Assembly (NCBI RefSeq): GCF_020283565.1
Contig: NC_060059.1
Span: 28,965,838 to 29,029,837 of the forward strand
Reading direction: 5' to 3'
Length of the DNA: 64,000 nt
Source: Trifolium pratense
Lineage: Eukaryota; Streptophyta; Magnoliopsida; Fabales; Fabaceae
The position numbers and the translations under genes are program-made. Under the pieces are notes generated by a model. The model did no database searches, was not told the DNA's origin, and saw only the letters and a list, made by a program, of their open reading frames with translations. Shown piece by piece: positions 1 to 11,074 of the stretch (the stretch's first letter is position 1; each line of letters opens with the position of its first letter).

Positions 1-1093
1 ACAAATTTCATGTCAAAAAAAAAAATGATCAACAAATTTGTAAGACAAATAATGAGATTAGATATAAATTTAATACTACTAATACAAATAGTAATATAAA
101 ACATTACACTTGAATAAAATTTTAGATAAGGTTACTTCATACATTCATCCATTTTATAAACATGAGTTACATCTATATTCATGAGTTACTTATGCACGGG
201 TGTAAATATCACTATTTATTAAAAATAAATATAATGTGTAGTTTATTTTGCGGTAAAAATATTTAACATGTAGTAATAGTATAAAAATATTTAATTTTTT
301 TGTGAAAATGTAATATATATATATATATGGTCAAATGATGTAACTTTATGGTGTACAAATTAACGAAATTAGTTTGTTATTGATTATAATTTTCAACATT
401 TTTAAAAACGGTCCGTTATTATAAAAATGGCTGCGACAAAACGATATAAGTGGTGTTTGTTAAAGTTTTTTCCGTTTTAATAGTGAATAAAAATGACATA
501 AACGACCGCGGCAAAATGATGTTGCGCCGTGATGAAACTCCGTTACAGCTGTGAAAAATAGGATGAAACAAATTTATTAGTGACAGCGTTTGGGTTAAAT
601 TCGAAAAAAAAAATGAAAATGACATCCGCAAAAAATGCCATGCGTTTAAGATCTCTACGTATAACTACTTTTAAGATCTCTGCGTTTAAGATCTCTTGGT
701 TTTTTGTTGTTGGAGGTGTCTTACTTAGTTTTCTCTTTAATTATTATGCTAATTAAATAGTGTGTTCTCATGTTGTATTTCGTTTTGTATAAGAAAGGAC
801 TTTATCACTTTGTTCATGTTTTTTTATTACTTTGTTCATTGTGAAAAAAATAACTTCTCAATATGCCATATGATTCAATATAATGGCATGAAATGAAACA
901 TTATGTGTAGCTAATATTTTCTTTTTAAAATTATAGTTGATAACGGCAATTCCATGATGACAATTGATCATATGTGATGCTATGTTCTTAATCACTGTTT
1001 TATGTTATTTTGAACTCATTCAAAGAATTTATGTGCCAAACACCTAGCAGGAATATCCCCTTCATCATATAGTATAATGGTAAAAAAAAAAAA
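1..1093. other. AT-rich non-coding stretch
   Basis: No gene or clear repeat boundary was seen. The stretch is AT-rich, with a short (AT) run near 310-330 and a direct repeat of the motif TTTAAGATCTCT around 646-695. Reading frames here are short and low in complexity. Confidence 0.6.
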
Positions 1094-1412
1094 GGTTAAT
1101 ATGCTTTTACCCCCTGCAAAGTAGGCGAGTTTTGCGTTACCCCCTGTAATTTTTTTTCTTGAGATTACCCCCCTGCAAAATTTATTTTTTTGATTTACCC
1201 CTTTTTGCTGACGTGGCATGCAAAAGTCAACTGCCATGTCAGCAAAGTTCACTGCCACGTCAGCAAAAAACTTGACTTTTTGCCTGCCACGTCAACAAAA
1301 AGAGGGTAAATCAAAAAAATAAATTTTGGAGGGGGGTAATCTCAAGAAAAAAAATTACAGGGGGATAACACAAAACTCGCCTACTTTGCAGGGGGTAAAA
1401 GCCTATTAACCC
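1094..1412. mobile_element. Foldback MITE, probably Mutator type
   Basis: The two ends are inverted copies of each other: the left end begins GGTTAATATGCTTTTACCCC and the reverse complement of the right end begins GGGTTAATAGGCTTTTACCC, and similarity continues for well over 100 bp into the element. The centre holds repeated CTGACGTGGCA-type motifs. Both flanks are runs of A, so a 9-bp A-only target duplication is possible but cannot be proven. No coding capacity. The ends resemble the bounded Mutator-type element at 31911-33102. Confidence 0.75.
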
Positions 1413-4018
1413 AAAAAAAAAATAAAGCACCATATAAAAGAATGAATTTCATGTGCTTGATGACATGATCTCTACTTAGGTTTGAGACTAACCCAACTTC
1501 ACAAACCCCGATGAATATAGGATAAGCTCACATGTCACAATAAGTTCTGTATCAAATTCAATCCTACAAAACCGACATATCTTAATCTATGTAGCACCGA
1601 CACTTCACATGGAATCTGTGTCCGCTGTCTGACATGTGTCAGTGTCCATGTAATTACAATCAATTATTCAATTTTCTTCTTCAAATTATTACCAGCAATC
1701 GACATGTTTGTGTTATTGTTGTGTCTATATCATAGATCTCTACTAAAAAGCTCCATCCAAATTCTAGACTTTAATTCTATTGACAAAGATCAAACAATCA
1801 AATACTTTAAGATTTTCATCATTTGATTGAGAGAGATCTGGCTTACCTATTCTTCCTTTTCTCCAAGAACCACTGAAGTGAAGCTTTCCTAGTCATTGGT
1901 AAATTTGAAAATATGAAAACAAATGTCATGAATGCAAAAAACACAAAGTAAAACAACAAAACATCCTATCTATTAACAATAGAAACCGCTTCGAAGAAAA
2001 CTGTAGGAGGCAAAAACACTCCGTTTTTCAAAATCCAAGCCTGTCGTTGCTTCATACACTGTTGAGTTACACAGATTTAGGGTTTTCAGTTCATCTTCTC
2101 ATGCTGTAGACGCTCAAAATGAAGAATCTTGCCATCCCTTTGCCCACGTCGACGGATTCGTTCAAGATTCGGTTTTCTCATCTTATTCTTCAACACGTTC
2201 CTCAATCCCATCGCAGCATCACTGTAAGGTAAGATTCTGATTCTATTCTTTTAATATTCTGATTCTGATTCTATTCTTTCTTCCTCAGCACGTTCTTCTC
2301 CCTCCCATGTTTCCATTCCATCGCAACATCACCTTATAAATACCCATCAATGGTATGCTTTCATCAATCGGAATTGGAGTTTGTTGTTGTTGTTGTTCTT
2401 CTTCTTCTTCTCTGTTTCTTTATTGTGTTCTACTTCAATTTTTATGTTGTTCTATTTCAATTTTATATATGCACACCACCTGTTTGATAAAATTTTGTTG
2501 TGATTCTCATCAACATTAGAAGCTATGGTGCAAAAAGGCAGTCCAGACTGTTGATTTATTTTATAGTTACCGAACGCTGAGGTGAATTTTGGCGTTTTTG
2601 TTAAATTTTGTATGAAACTTGATTTTTTGACCTTTCGTATTTATTTTGTTAATTTGTTTCAGAGGTATAATGTTGTGTTTGAGAGCTTTGAGTGCTTCCC
2701 GTGACCTTCTATGTTTTGTGTTTCCTGGCAGCAAGGAGATTTCCAGGAAGTATGAACATTTGCAATGTTCTATTTTAGTCATTGCATTATATGTGATTGT
2801 TTTTGTTATTAATAGAAAGTGTTAAGTAAACATTATATGGGGTGTCTTTTTGTGGCTTATAGTTAACCGATTGTTATTAGTAGAGAGTGTTAAGCAACAC
2901 ATTCAATTTATTTGTCCATCTTTATCATTGATTTCAAAAAAATACGAAGGAGGTGGGAGGAATGATGACTGAATAATGCAGCCAGCTACCAAAACTGTAA
3001 TGCTTATGAAGTTAAAATTTACCCCAAATAAATTGACAGTGCTTGGTTGCTTGTGAAAGGAAAAGTGATTAAGCATTTTCAAATCCCCGTATTTCCCTTT
3101 AGATATTTGATTATAAACCAGTTCTTTAGGTCTTAGTTGATTTAAGAGTCTATTATACATATATTAATATTATATTTATTTGTTTGTTTCAGGCTGTTTT
3201 TTGGAACTGGTGAAGGTGCCAAGGGTGGAGTCAAAATTAAGAGTATTCGCTTTCAAAATTCAGGCTCAGGTTTATTGGTGTTTTTAACATTTTTCTTTGT
3301 TTCGTGGATTTGGTATTTTCCTTCAGTTATCATATTTTCCTTTCCTCTTTATGCAGGTTACAAAATTTAGGAAGAGTTTAAACACTGTGAACTCTGGCGG
3401 TGAAGAGGTACTTTGCTTTTGCAACTACTAACACTATGCTGTTTGTATTTCTTTGACTTTATGCATTTTTTCTTGGTTATAGCTCCGAAAAGTGACAAAC
3501 TAAAGGACATCATGAAGAAAATATTTGTTTTGTGTAATACATTGAATCAGGGAACACCAAGAGGTAAGTCTTTTTTAGTTGTGGTAATACTTATCATTAC
3601 TTGTTTCTGGACATGGTAGACGTAGACTTGATGGTGCTAGCTCTATTTTTAACATTTTGATAATCACTGGCTTTTCCTATTTATCGTTGGAAAAAACTTT
3701 TATGACGTTCTATTAGGATTTTTTATCATGTTGATCATCTCACCATTAAAATTTTTTGAATCCTTATCCCACTTATGTATTTTTGAAGTTTAAACCCCTA
3801 ATGAATTTTAATGGAGAGATGATGAACATAACCCTCTCATGTTTGATTCAAACATGAGAGGATACAAATCCATTCTATTAGATCTTCTCTTATGGATTTA
3901 AGTTGGGTAAAAATTTTATGAGATTCTATTAGGATTTTTTATCATGATCTCACCATTAGGGCCCGTTTGGTGCGCAGGATAGGATAGTGACAGGATAAAA
4001 TATTATGTCATTGTGTAG
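1413..4018 (+). other. Mostly non-coding; possible upstream exons of the RPA-like gene
   Basis: No exon can be assigned firmly. An ATG at 2119 opens a short serine-rich frame ending at a GTAAG donor near 2228. Short open stretches near 3195-3270, 3357-3408 and 3481-3564 are followed by GTAAG or GTACT sites and could be upstream exons of the OB-fold gene starting at 4019, but I do not recognise their products. A direct repeat with the core GATTCTATTAGGATTTTTTA occurs near 3708-3728 and 3932-3950. Confidence 0.35.
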
Positions 4019-4735
4019 ATGTCATTGGTTTAATCTCTGGTATATCAAATGAGAGGGAGTATATTCGTGCTGGCAAAGTCATCAAGATGGTTGTGCTTGA
4101 ACTTACAGACAATAGGTAATACCAAGTTTAAGTCGGTTAATATTGGTTTTTGCCTAAATTTATTTGCACACTAAATTTTCAATCGGATCAGTGGTAAATG
4201 TGAATGCGCGTTGTTTGGTGATCATGTTGATGAGTTGCAAAGATTAATTGGTAATTGTCCTTCCGGTCTCCACGTTGTTGCACTACAGTTTGCCAAAGTT
4301 AAAATATTTAGAGGTGAGTGTTTGTTATTTTAGTTCTTTTCTCTTAGTTGTGGTTGTACAAGTGTGTAATAATATCCCTTTTTTTTTTCCAATCTTTTCC
4401 AATCATAGGGAAAGTTTCCATTCAAGATGTTATGAATACCACAAGGATTTTTCTTGACCCTGAGATTAAAGAGACATCCGAGTTAAGAAAGGGGTATGCT
4501 ATTGTTGTCTTGCCAATCTTAATGTATGCACTGGATTTTTCTCATTGCTATCTTATATGTTTATGTTTTATTTTTATTATATAGGTTAGCCATTGCTGGT
4601 ATGTCAAACTCCGAAAAAAGTATTGAGCAAATTAATGCTATGAATGAGGTTGGAGTGTTTGATGTCTGCAAAGAGAATCCAATTGTTGAACTTTTTGAGT
4701 TAGAAGACGTTGGTCAATCAGCCAATAAAGTATGA
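4019..4735 (+). CDS. RPA70/DUF223-like OB-fold protein, 3' exons (possibly a gene fragment)
   Basis: Four exons join in frame: 4019-4115, 4192-4313, 4409-4493 and 4585-4735, all with GT-AG borders, ending at TGA 4733-4735. The encoded piece contains EYIRAGKVIKMVVLELTD, then GKCECALFGDHVDEL, VVALQFAKVKIF and DVMNTTRIFLDPEI. These are typical of the plant replication-factor-A-like family (RPA 70 kDa-like, DUF223), where the OB-fold binds single-stranded DNA or RNA. The N-terminal OB domain was not found in recognisable form upstream, and no C-terminal zinc-finger domain follows, so this is either a short family member or a truncated copy. Such genes are numerous in legumes and some ride in Helitrons; no Helitron ends were identified here. 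I am fairly sure of the family, less sure that it is functional. Confidence 0.6.
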
Positions 4736-5722
4736 AATTTTATATTTAGTTTCATTTATTTTGTTCGGATGTTCATCTTTGTAAAATTTTATGGTTGGTT
4801 TGTTTTTAAATGGTATGAATCTCATTGTGTTTGCTTTAGGTCAATGCCAGAACTTCTCAACAGAATTCTCTAGAACTTCTCATTTAACTAATAAAAAAAA
4901 TATAAAAAGTAATTAAAATCATTTCATGATATTTGAGAACACTCTAGACCCCAAAGACCCTGAGTTATTCGATGACTTTTTCTTTTCTTTGGGTAGACAT
5001 TCATCTCTCAATTTTCTGTAATTTTTGCCTCTCTCAAGTTGCATGTTTAATCCGATGGATGGCATCATCTTTTCTTCCCTTTAATTCAGTTTTTAGGTTG
5101 CCAAAATCTCTAATTTTTCAACTGTGTTCTCACTGTTGTTTTGGTTGAAGCTTCCATGGAGATTGGGTGCTCACCATTCTTACTCCCCCACTTTCGTTTT
5201 TCACCAAATTTGCAAATCTAAGGATAAAGTGTTCCAGAGAATTAAAAAAATTGATGCTCGAGGAAAAGGAAAATTGATTATTCTCTGCATATACGCAACA
5301 TACCATACCTTCCACACTGTTGCAATCTAAGAAATTTCAAGGAGGTTCCATTGTTGTATCAACTCAATGACATCAGCTACACAGTAATTTTATTTGATGC
5401 GTTTATTGTTCATCTGACTTATTTGCATCTTATTCAGCATAATTTTGTATTTATGTAATTGTTAATTTCCTTTTTTATATATTCTATTTTGGATTTTTTA
5501 ATAACAGTTGTTTCTCTTTTTCTATATATAGATAAGGTCATTTACAGTTCACTCCCAAGTAATTCCAATGAATCTTATATTTCCAATGAATGATAAATTT
5601 GAAACTTTTTCTCCATTGTCCTCGCTGAAGTCAAATAAATTGGAATGGCAAATAAAAGTTAGAGTTATTAGTTTGACACATAATAGAGTTATTAGTTTGA
5701 TAGGATTGAGTTTTTTTTTTTG
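4736..5722. other. AT-rich spacer without recognised gene
   Basis: Short frames near 5124-5330 show no family motif. Nothing else was recognised before the P2 pseudogene. Confidence 0.5.
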
Positions 5723-5868
5723 TATGAAATTAAGGGCAATGATTTAGCTGAGTTTGTTGCATCTCATGAGGAAAGGTTGGCTTCAGTGCCTTCTGGTTGT
5801 GGATGTGTTGTTCCGCTGAAGCTAAAAAAGAGAAGGTGGAGGGGAAAGATGAATCTGATGATGCAACT
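5723..5868 (+). pseudogene. 60S acidic ribosomal protein P2 pseudogene, frameshifted
   Basis: The frame from about 5727 reads KGNDLAEFVASHEERLASVPSG, which matches the middle of plant ribosomal P2 (KDLAELIA..REKLASVPSGGG). From about 5817 homology continues in another frame as EAKKEKVEGKDESDD, the acidic hinge and tail of P2. The Ala/Gly-rich hinge between them is largely missing. The conserved C-terminal MGFSLFD is absent: after ESDD the sequence diverges. The 5' part of P2 is also missing and the copy is preceded by a T run. A frameshift plus two missing ends make this a dead fragment. No intron is visible within it. Confidence 0.65.
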
Positions 5869-5959
5869 TGCCAAGTCTATTGAAATTTTGTTCAAAAGAG
5901 TTATGCACTGTGATTCAAATCCGGAGATTTTGTTCGTTTCAAAACTGATAGCCACATAA

Positions 5960-6782
5960 AATAAGTGTGATAAAGGATATCACATGTTATCTCAAGCCTT
6001 TTAATTAATTATTTTTTTGCCACATGCCTTTTAATTATTTAGAGTTTGACTTATATGGGATATGGTGACATTATAAATTATAAAATTAATGTGTTTATTG
6101 TTAATTAGTAAATCTACATTGCTTGTCTGATGATATGATTTCTTCTTATTTAGTCTCCCTAGGCTATTTGATAGTCATACCCCAATTAAAGACTTTTCCT
6201 CACCAAAAAAAATAAGACTGATTTTAAAGTAAAGACTATAACGGTAATTGTTCTATCCAACGGTAACATCCATCCCTTAATAGTAACAATATTTTTTTTT
6301 TTTGAATGGCATATAAAATATATATAATAAGAACGAAAATACAGTCAATACAAAAAAACCAAGAGTATAAATACTCTTCATAATAAAACAATAAGAAACA
6401 ACTAAATAGTAACAATATATTTCATTTCAATCTAATAAATTTAGAGATATTTAAAATAGTTTATTTTGTTTTCTTAATGGCAAAATATCTTTTATTAGGG
6501 TACTTCTTTTCTTATTATCACTTGCTTCCTTATTATTTTTATTATTAATTATGAAGTATTTGGAACATAATTATATTTAATTTTAGTAGAATGGACAGAT
6601 AAACCAACATAATTATGTTTATATTATATTGATTTATCTGTACATTCTACAACGGTAATAAACAGTAACAGTGTCGGTAAATTTACTATTCACCAACGGT
6701 ACGATTTATCATTTAACAGTAACTTTATTCATTATAAAAAGATATATATTTTTTCAGTAATCACATATCATTCAGCATTTTC
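5960..6782. other. AT-rich spacer with one small retroposed insertion
   Basis: Apart from the insertion at 6293-6404, the only structure seen is a short foldback at about 6588-6652, where GTAGAATGGACAGATAAA is answered by TTTATCTGTACATTCTAC. Confidence 0.5.
6293..6404 (-). mobile_element. Short retroposed fragment with target-site duplication
   Basis: The 112-bp insertion is bounded by direct repeats AATAGTAACAATAT at 6279-6292 and 6405-6418. It begins on the plus strand with a T run, i.e. a poly-A tail of a minus-strand retroposon (SINE or 5'-truncated LINE). Target-duplication length and tail position fit L1-type target-primed reverse transcription. Confidence 0.65.
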
Positions 6783-6953
6783 ATGATGTCTAAGCTTATA
6801 CTATTCGTCATCACTCTTCTTTCTTTTCTACTTTTATTTATTGATGTGATCAAAGTTGAAGAAATAGGTTACTTTTTACTGATAATTGCTGTAATTACCG
6901 TCATACCCTTATTAATTTTAGCTTGGATTGCTCATTATGCTTGGATGAATTGA
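6783..6953 (+). CDS. Possible small hydrophobic membrane peptide (56 aa)
   Basis: An ATG at 6783 (a second ATG follows directly) opens a 56-codon frame ending at TGA 6951-6953. The product starts MMSKLILFVITLLSFLLLFI, has a short charged break around residues 22-28 (VIKVEE), then a second hydrophobic run (YFLLIIAVITVIPLLILAWI) and ends HYAWMN. That gives two predicted membrane spans, or a signal peptide plus one span. A TATA-like AAAAAGATATATAT lies about 40 bp upstream. I do not recognise the family. The frame could be chance in AT-rich DNA, but its two clean hydrophobic segments are better organised than neighbouring frames. Confidence 0.3.
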   Translation: MMSKLILFVITLLSFLLLFIDVIKVEEIGYFLLIIAVITVIPLLILAWIAHYAWMN

Positions 6954-8571
6954 TTATTGTCAAGTAATGTATTCTACTTATTACTTTATTTTAAAGGAAT
7001 ATATTCTTTTTAAGTGATTCTGATTCTCCCATTTTATTCTGATTCTATTCCGTTTATATTCTCATAAAAAAAAATTATTTATATGATAATATTATTCTTA
7101 TTTATTTTAAAAAGAATATATTCTTTATAATTATGTTCATTATATTTTGATTCTGATTCTCTAATTTTATTCTGATTCTATTCCATTTATTTCTCATAAA
7201 AACTTTGATTTATATTTTTATCTCATTTCTTCGCACCTCATCTTATAAACCAACTTAAAATTTTCGTATAAAAATGTTTAATGTTTTTTTTATTCTATTG
7301 GAACATTCCAAACAAATATTATTTTATATAGAAACATTACTAAAATGAGATAACAAACAATTGTTAACTTTTACATTTAAACTGGCCATTATACATCACG
7401 GCCCACGTGAACCCCATCCACAAATCAGAACCGTACGACTATGTTCAAGAGAATATGGTTGGAAGGCCAAATACAGCTTTATTATTTCTCCAGATATGGA
7501 TTTTTTTTCCGATTTGTTCTATAAAATTTGTTGGGTTTTCTTTTTTTATTTTTATAATTACGTTATAGGAATGCTAAATTTTGCTAAACAAAATCATTAT
7601 TTGGAGAGAGTATTAATAGACAGATAAATGATTTAATTGATTAATAAGTAATTATGTTTAATTAGACTTAACAGTAATTATTGATTTCGTAATGTCCCCG
7701 TTTGACATATTTATTTTTTACTTTTCTACATCTCTTTAAAAGAAATAGAGAAGTAAAAAATTATATTTGGCCTTATTTCTACTTAGAAGAATTAGAAAAA
7801 TAAAATAAAGAAGTATAAAACAACGAGAAGTTAGTTCGAGCACAATTTTTTACTGATTTACTACTTATAAGGAGAAGAAAAAAAGTGAAAAATGAGTAGG
7901 ATCAAACTGTATCTATGTTTAATTGTATTATTATTTATTTTATTCAATTGAAAAAATTAGCTTTGCGTACTCTCTATTCTTTTTTATATTAAACTAAAAA
8001 CTGACATTCAGGGGCTGTTTGAAGAAAAATTGATTTAATAAAAAAAAATTGTCAATAATCAATAACAAATATTTTATCATTAAAATCGCAATTATACTAC
8101 TTCCTTATTTGCTTCCTTATTTTGGTAGCATGACTTATGTTTTTCAAGTTCGAATCACAGGAATGCCAAACCTCGTGCTTTAGTTTGTCCCATGACTATT
8201 TTTAAGAAAAATTATTAAATTTGTCATATGCCTTTCTGAATCATCCATAGCTGATAATTACCTTCTTTTATTTCATGTTTATTAAAATTGTATTTAAATT
8301 AAATTTTATGAAAATAAAACTCATTGCTCTTATAAGAGAGAGTTCATAAAAAAAAACGAAGAGACAACTAATAAAGAATACTAATTAGTAGTAAAATAAA
8401 AACGAATTAACACTACGAAACCAGTAGGAAATTCCATAATTTAAGCTCTTCTATGTTTTTATGAGCTAATAAAAAAAATCGAGGAAATAAAAACGGAAAC
8501 ACGGATAATGAATTTATGATGATAATTTTTCTTTTAATTAGATGATAGAGAGAGTATTTGGTGGTCCACAA
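6954..8571. other. AT-rich non-coding stretch
   Basis: No gene or bounded element was recognised. Two related patches containing GATTCTGATTCTC occur near 7017-7060 and 7149-7200, suggesting a local duplication of about 130 bp. Confidence 0.5.
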
Positions 8572-8689
8572 ATCCTAGCTCAATTGGCAGAAATGCCGAA
8601 ATTGCTAGTGTCGGACGTCGGGATCGGGGTTCGAACCCTGGTCACTCCACTTTGTGTGTGTGAGTTTTCATTGGCTTTGCACCGGTGTA

Positions 8690-8692
<3 letters not shown>
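8572..8692 (+). mobile_element. tRNA-derived SINE
   Basis: An RNA polymerase III A-box-like TAGCTCAATTGGCAG is followed by a perfect B box GGTTCGAACCC at about 8629-8639, then a short unrelated body. It ends in a long (AT)n tract. There is no acceptor stem or CCA-compatible 3' half, so it is a tRNA-derived SINE head rather than a working tRNA. Confidence 0.65.

Positions 8693-8778
<86 letters not shown>
8693..8778. repeat. (AT)n microsatellite
   Basis: About 43 uninterrupted TA dinucleotides directly after the SINE. Confidence 0.95.
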
Positions 8779-8781
<3 letters not shown>

Positions 8782-9250
8782 CAATAGTATTTGATTGACA
8801 TAAACAGTGTTATTTATTCCAATCAACGACTTAGCAGATCAATATTTTTCCATTCAACTATACCAATTTCAACAAAGGAAATATTTTGGGTGATTCCATT
8901 TTTATTGTTTGAATTTTAGTCATCCTTAGTGGGTCCTATATGTTTCAAATTTTTATTTTTTTTATTTTTATCTCTATATGTTTCAAAGTTTCATTATAAA
9001 TATGTCATATTATGTATGATATTCATTATATCCCCCTTTCATCAATCCCATAAAAAATGGATAATAAATATGAACACCTTATTGATGTATTATCAAAGGC
9101 ATCTTTCATCACTCTTTTTTTAGTTAATCAGGTTATTTTATAATTTTATATTTATTGTAATTGGTTGTTGGTTATACTGCTTGGTGTATTATTCTGTGTT
9201 ATTTTTAATGTGGAGTAGTTGGCTTATTTTAATTATTACTATGATTGTAG

Positions 9251-9947
9251 GAATTTGGTGAAATTGAGCCAAAATTCATGGACAAGTTTTCTCAAAGATT
9301 GAGTTCTTCTTGGGAGATATCTAATTTTGTCGACAAAAGCCTTATTGTAACTTCAAATCTAAGTATTTCTCAACCTCTTATTACATTTGGTTGGAAGGAG
9401 ATGCCAAATGTATTTGAGTTTTATGGAGATCAATTTGTCAAATTAGGATACTATGGCAATGATATTTTTCGTTTAATTTCGATTAGTCCTCTTAAATATA
9501 ACTTTGATATTCCTGTTTATCATAGTCGTTCAATGAGATATGGATCTACTTGGAATTATTCTGTTCGTTTAACGGACGATACCATAAACAAGCCTTATCT
9601 GGTAAGATTTTGTTTTTTTGCTTTTTTTTTTAAAATATATTTTTAATGATTTGTGTATCTATTTACAACTTTTTTGTTTAATTTTCACATGTTAGAGTAT
9701 ATTCAACCACTTTGAAGGATACGTTCGATTTCACAAATCTCAGAATATAATTGTGCGTTGTGACAGTGGACTTATTATTTCTTTTGATGTTGCATCTACC
9801 GAAGATCCATTTGTGACAACTTCTATTGGACTCGCTTGGAATGATTTTTGTAAAATCAATAATTTCCATGCAGGTGATACATTGCGTTTCAAATTTGACG
9901 TCGTCAACCCAAATAACGTGGCTCACGTTTACAAAATTGATGTATGA
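9251..9947 (+). CDS. B3-domain-like (DNA-binding pseudobarrel) protein, two exons, 5' end uncertain
   Basis: Exon 9251-9601 follows a good acceptor (ATTGTAG) and ends at GTAAGA. It joins in frame to exon 9696-9947, which ends at TGA 9945-9947. If translation starts at ATG 9278 the protein is 191 aa. The C-terminal half contains LAWNDFCKINNFHAGDTLRF, which fits the W..F....N...GD..RF signature of plant B3 folds, where a seven-stranded pseudobarrel contacts DNA. The N-terminal half also has a WKEMP..F..F segment, so it may be a second degenerate B3 repeat. Codons before 9278 are open in frame, so the true start may lie in a lost upstream exon. A SINE and a microsatellite lie immediately upstream. 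Family call moderate; function unknown. Confidence 0.5.
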
Positions 9948-10293
9948 ACTAGCATCATGTTGTAGTGCATTTCAGTAAAATGCGCACAATCTCTTGATTC
10001 TATTTTTAGTTATTTATATGAGTTTTTATTTTCAACTTCCTTTGTTATCGGTTAACTTTTATCCAATATTAATGATATCATTCTCCAAAAAGGTCATCGA
10101 GTTCAACGGGATAACTACTCGACGATTCATTCTACAAAATAAAATAAACTTTACGTACATTAGAAAAATAATGACAATATTATATGCAATTTAATCAATA
10201 ATTATCAACCATACCATCGAGCTAAGGATTTTGCAAGTTTGAGGAGCAAATGATTGAACAACATCATCAAACATAACAAAAGTGAGTTCATCG
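9948..10293. other. AT-rich spacer
   Basis: Downstream region of the B3-like gene. No further exon was recognised. Confidence 0.5.
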
Positions 10294-10539
10294 CTATGAT
10301 CGGAAACATTGAAAATCAAACAAATCAAGCATATCCTCTAAAATATTATACATCCAAGTTACTATATTGACAGAATTTCTTGGAAGAAATGATAGATAAG
10401 CAGCATAGTTGTCGGTGGAAAAAACCATAATGTCTTTAGCTTTTTCATCTGGAATATCATCAAGCACAATCACTTTCCCGTCATAAAAGATTGTCATTTG
10501 TGCACATTTAGTTTCTTCCTTTTTAATACCCTTCATTAC
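10294..10539 (-). pseudogene. TIFY/JAZ-type gene fragment
   Basis: On the minus strand the frame contains CAQMTIFYDGKVIVLDDIP, then DEKAKDIMVFST. This matches the ZIM/TIFY domain of plant jasmonate-ZIM proteins, whose core is TIF[FY]xG and which binds NINJA and other JAZ proteins in the nucleus. Only the TIFY domain region is present: the frame after the domain degenerates into an unrelated hydrophobic stretch and stops at 10294, and no Jas motif (SLxRFxxKRxxR) was seen. No good start codon with context was found. It lies next to fragments of other unrelated genes, so a captured or retained exon fragment is more likely than a working gene. Confidence 0.6.
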
Positions 10540-10949
10540 ACTGTAAGGGTGTGTGATGTTCAGTGAAAAAAAGGAATAAAAAAACAAATGATTCCTAAGT
10601 AAGGAATAATGTAATAGTTGAGTACTGCTCAATGATTCTTAAAGGAATAAAACCTGACAAATGATTCCTAAGGAATAATGTAAAAGGAATAAATACTAAA
10701 TCTTATGATCTTATCCAATTTCAAAAGCAAAGTATTATGGAGAAGAACACAATTGGAAATGTTGAAGCTGAGGTAATTGAAAACTCTCATTTTTGGGATG
10801 AGTAGTGGTGTTAGTGTGATTCTGCTTATAGATTCCAAACAAAAAGTAATCTAGTCGTAAATGACCATCTTTTAGCTAATTGATTAGAGTCAAATAATTA
10901 ACCAACATCAAATAATTTTCAAGTAACTAAATAATGGCACCTTTTTTAG

Positions 10950-11074
10950 GATATTACAATGAGTTTGATGATGGAGTTCCACTTCATTTTGGTAAGCTTA
11001 TAAATCTAACTCATCTTAATCATGCAAATTGTAGTTTGAAAGGCCTAATTCCACCTGAGTTAGAGTGGAGTTAG
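10950..11074 (+). pseudogene. LRR receptor-kinase exon fragment (CLV1/BAM-like)
   Basis: Directly after an acceptor-like TTTTTTAG, the frame reads GYYNEFDDGVPLHFGKLINL, followed by THLNHANCSLKGLIPPELEW and a stop. The 24-residue period and the pattern IP..FG.L..L.HL..ANC.L.G.IPPEL are those of plant LRR receptor-like kinases of the CLAVATA1/BAM group. Only about 1.5 repeats survive, with no kinase domain nearby. The conserved exon border suggests a DNA-level copy of an intron-exon junction, not a retrocopy. Confidence 0.6.

Noticed and set aside
8572..8692. Possible tRNA gene
   Set aside because: A and B boxes are present but no closed cloverleaf with acceptor stem could be drawn, and the body continues into a microsatellite; better explained as a SINE. 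The same applies to 29516-29620.
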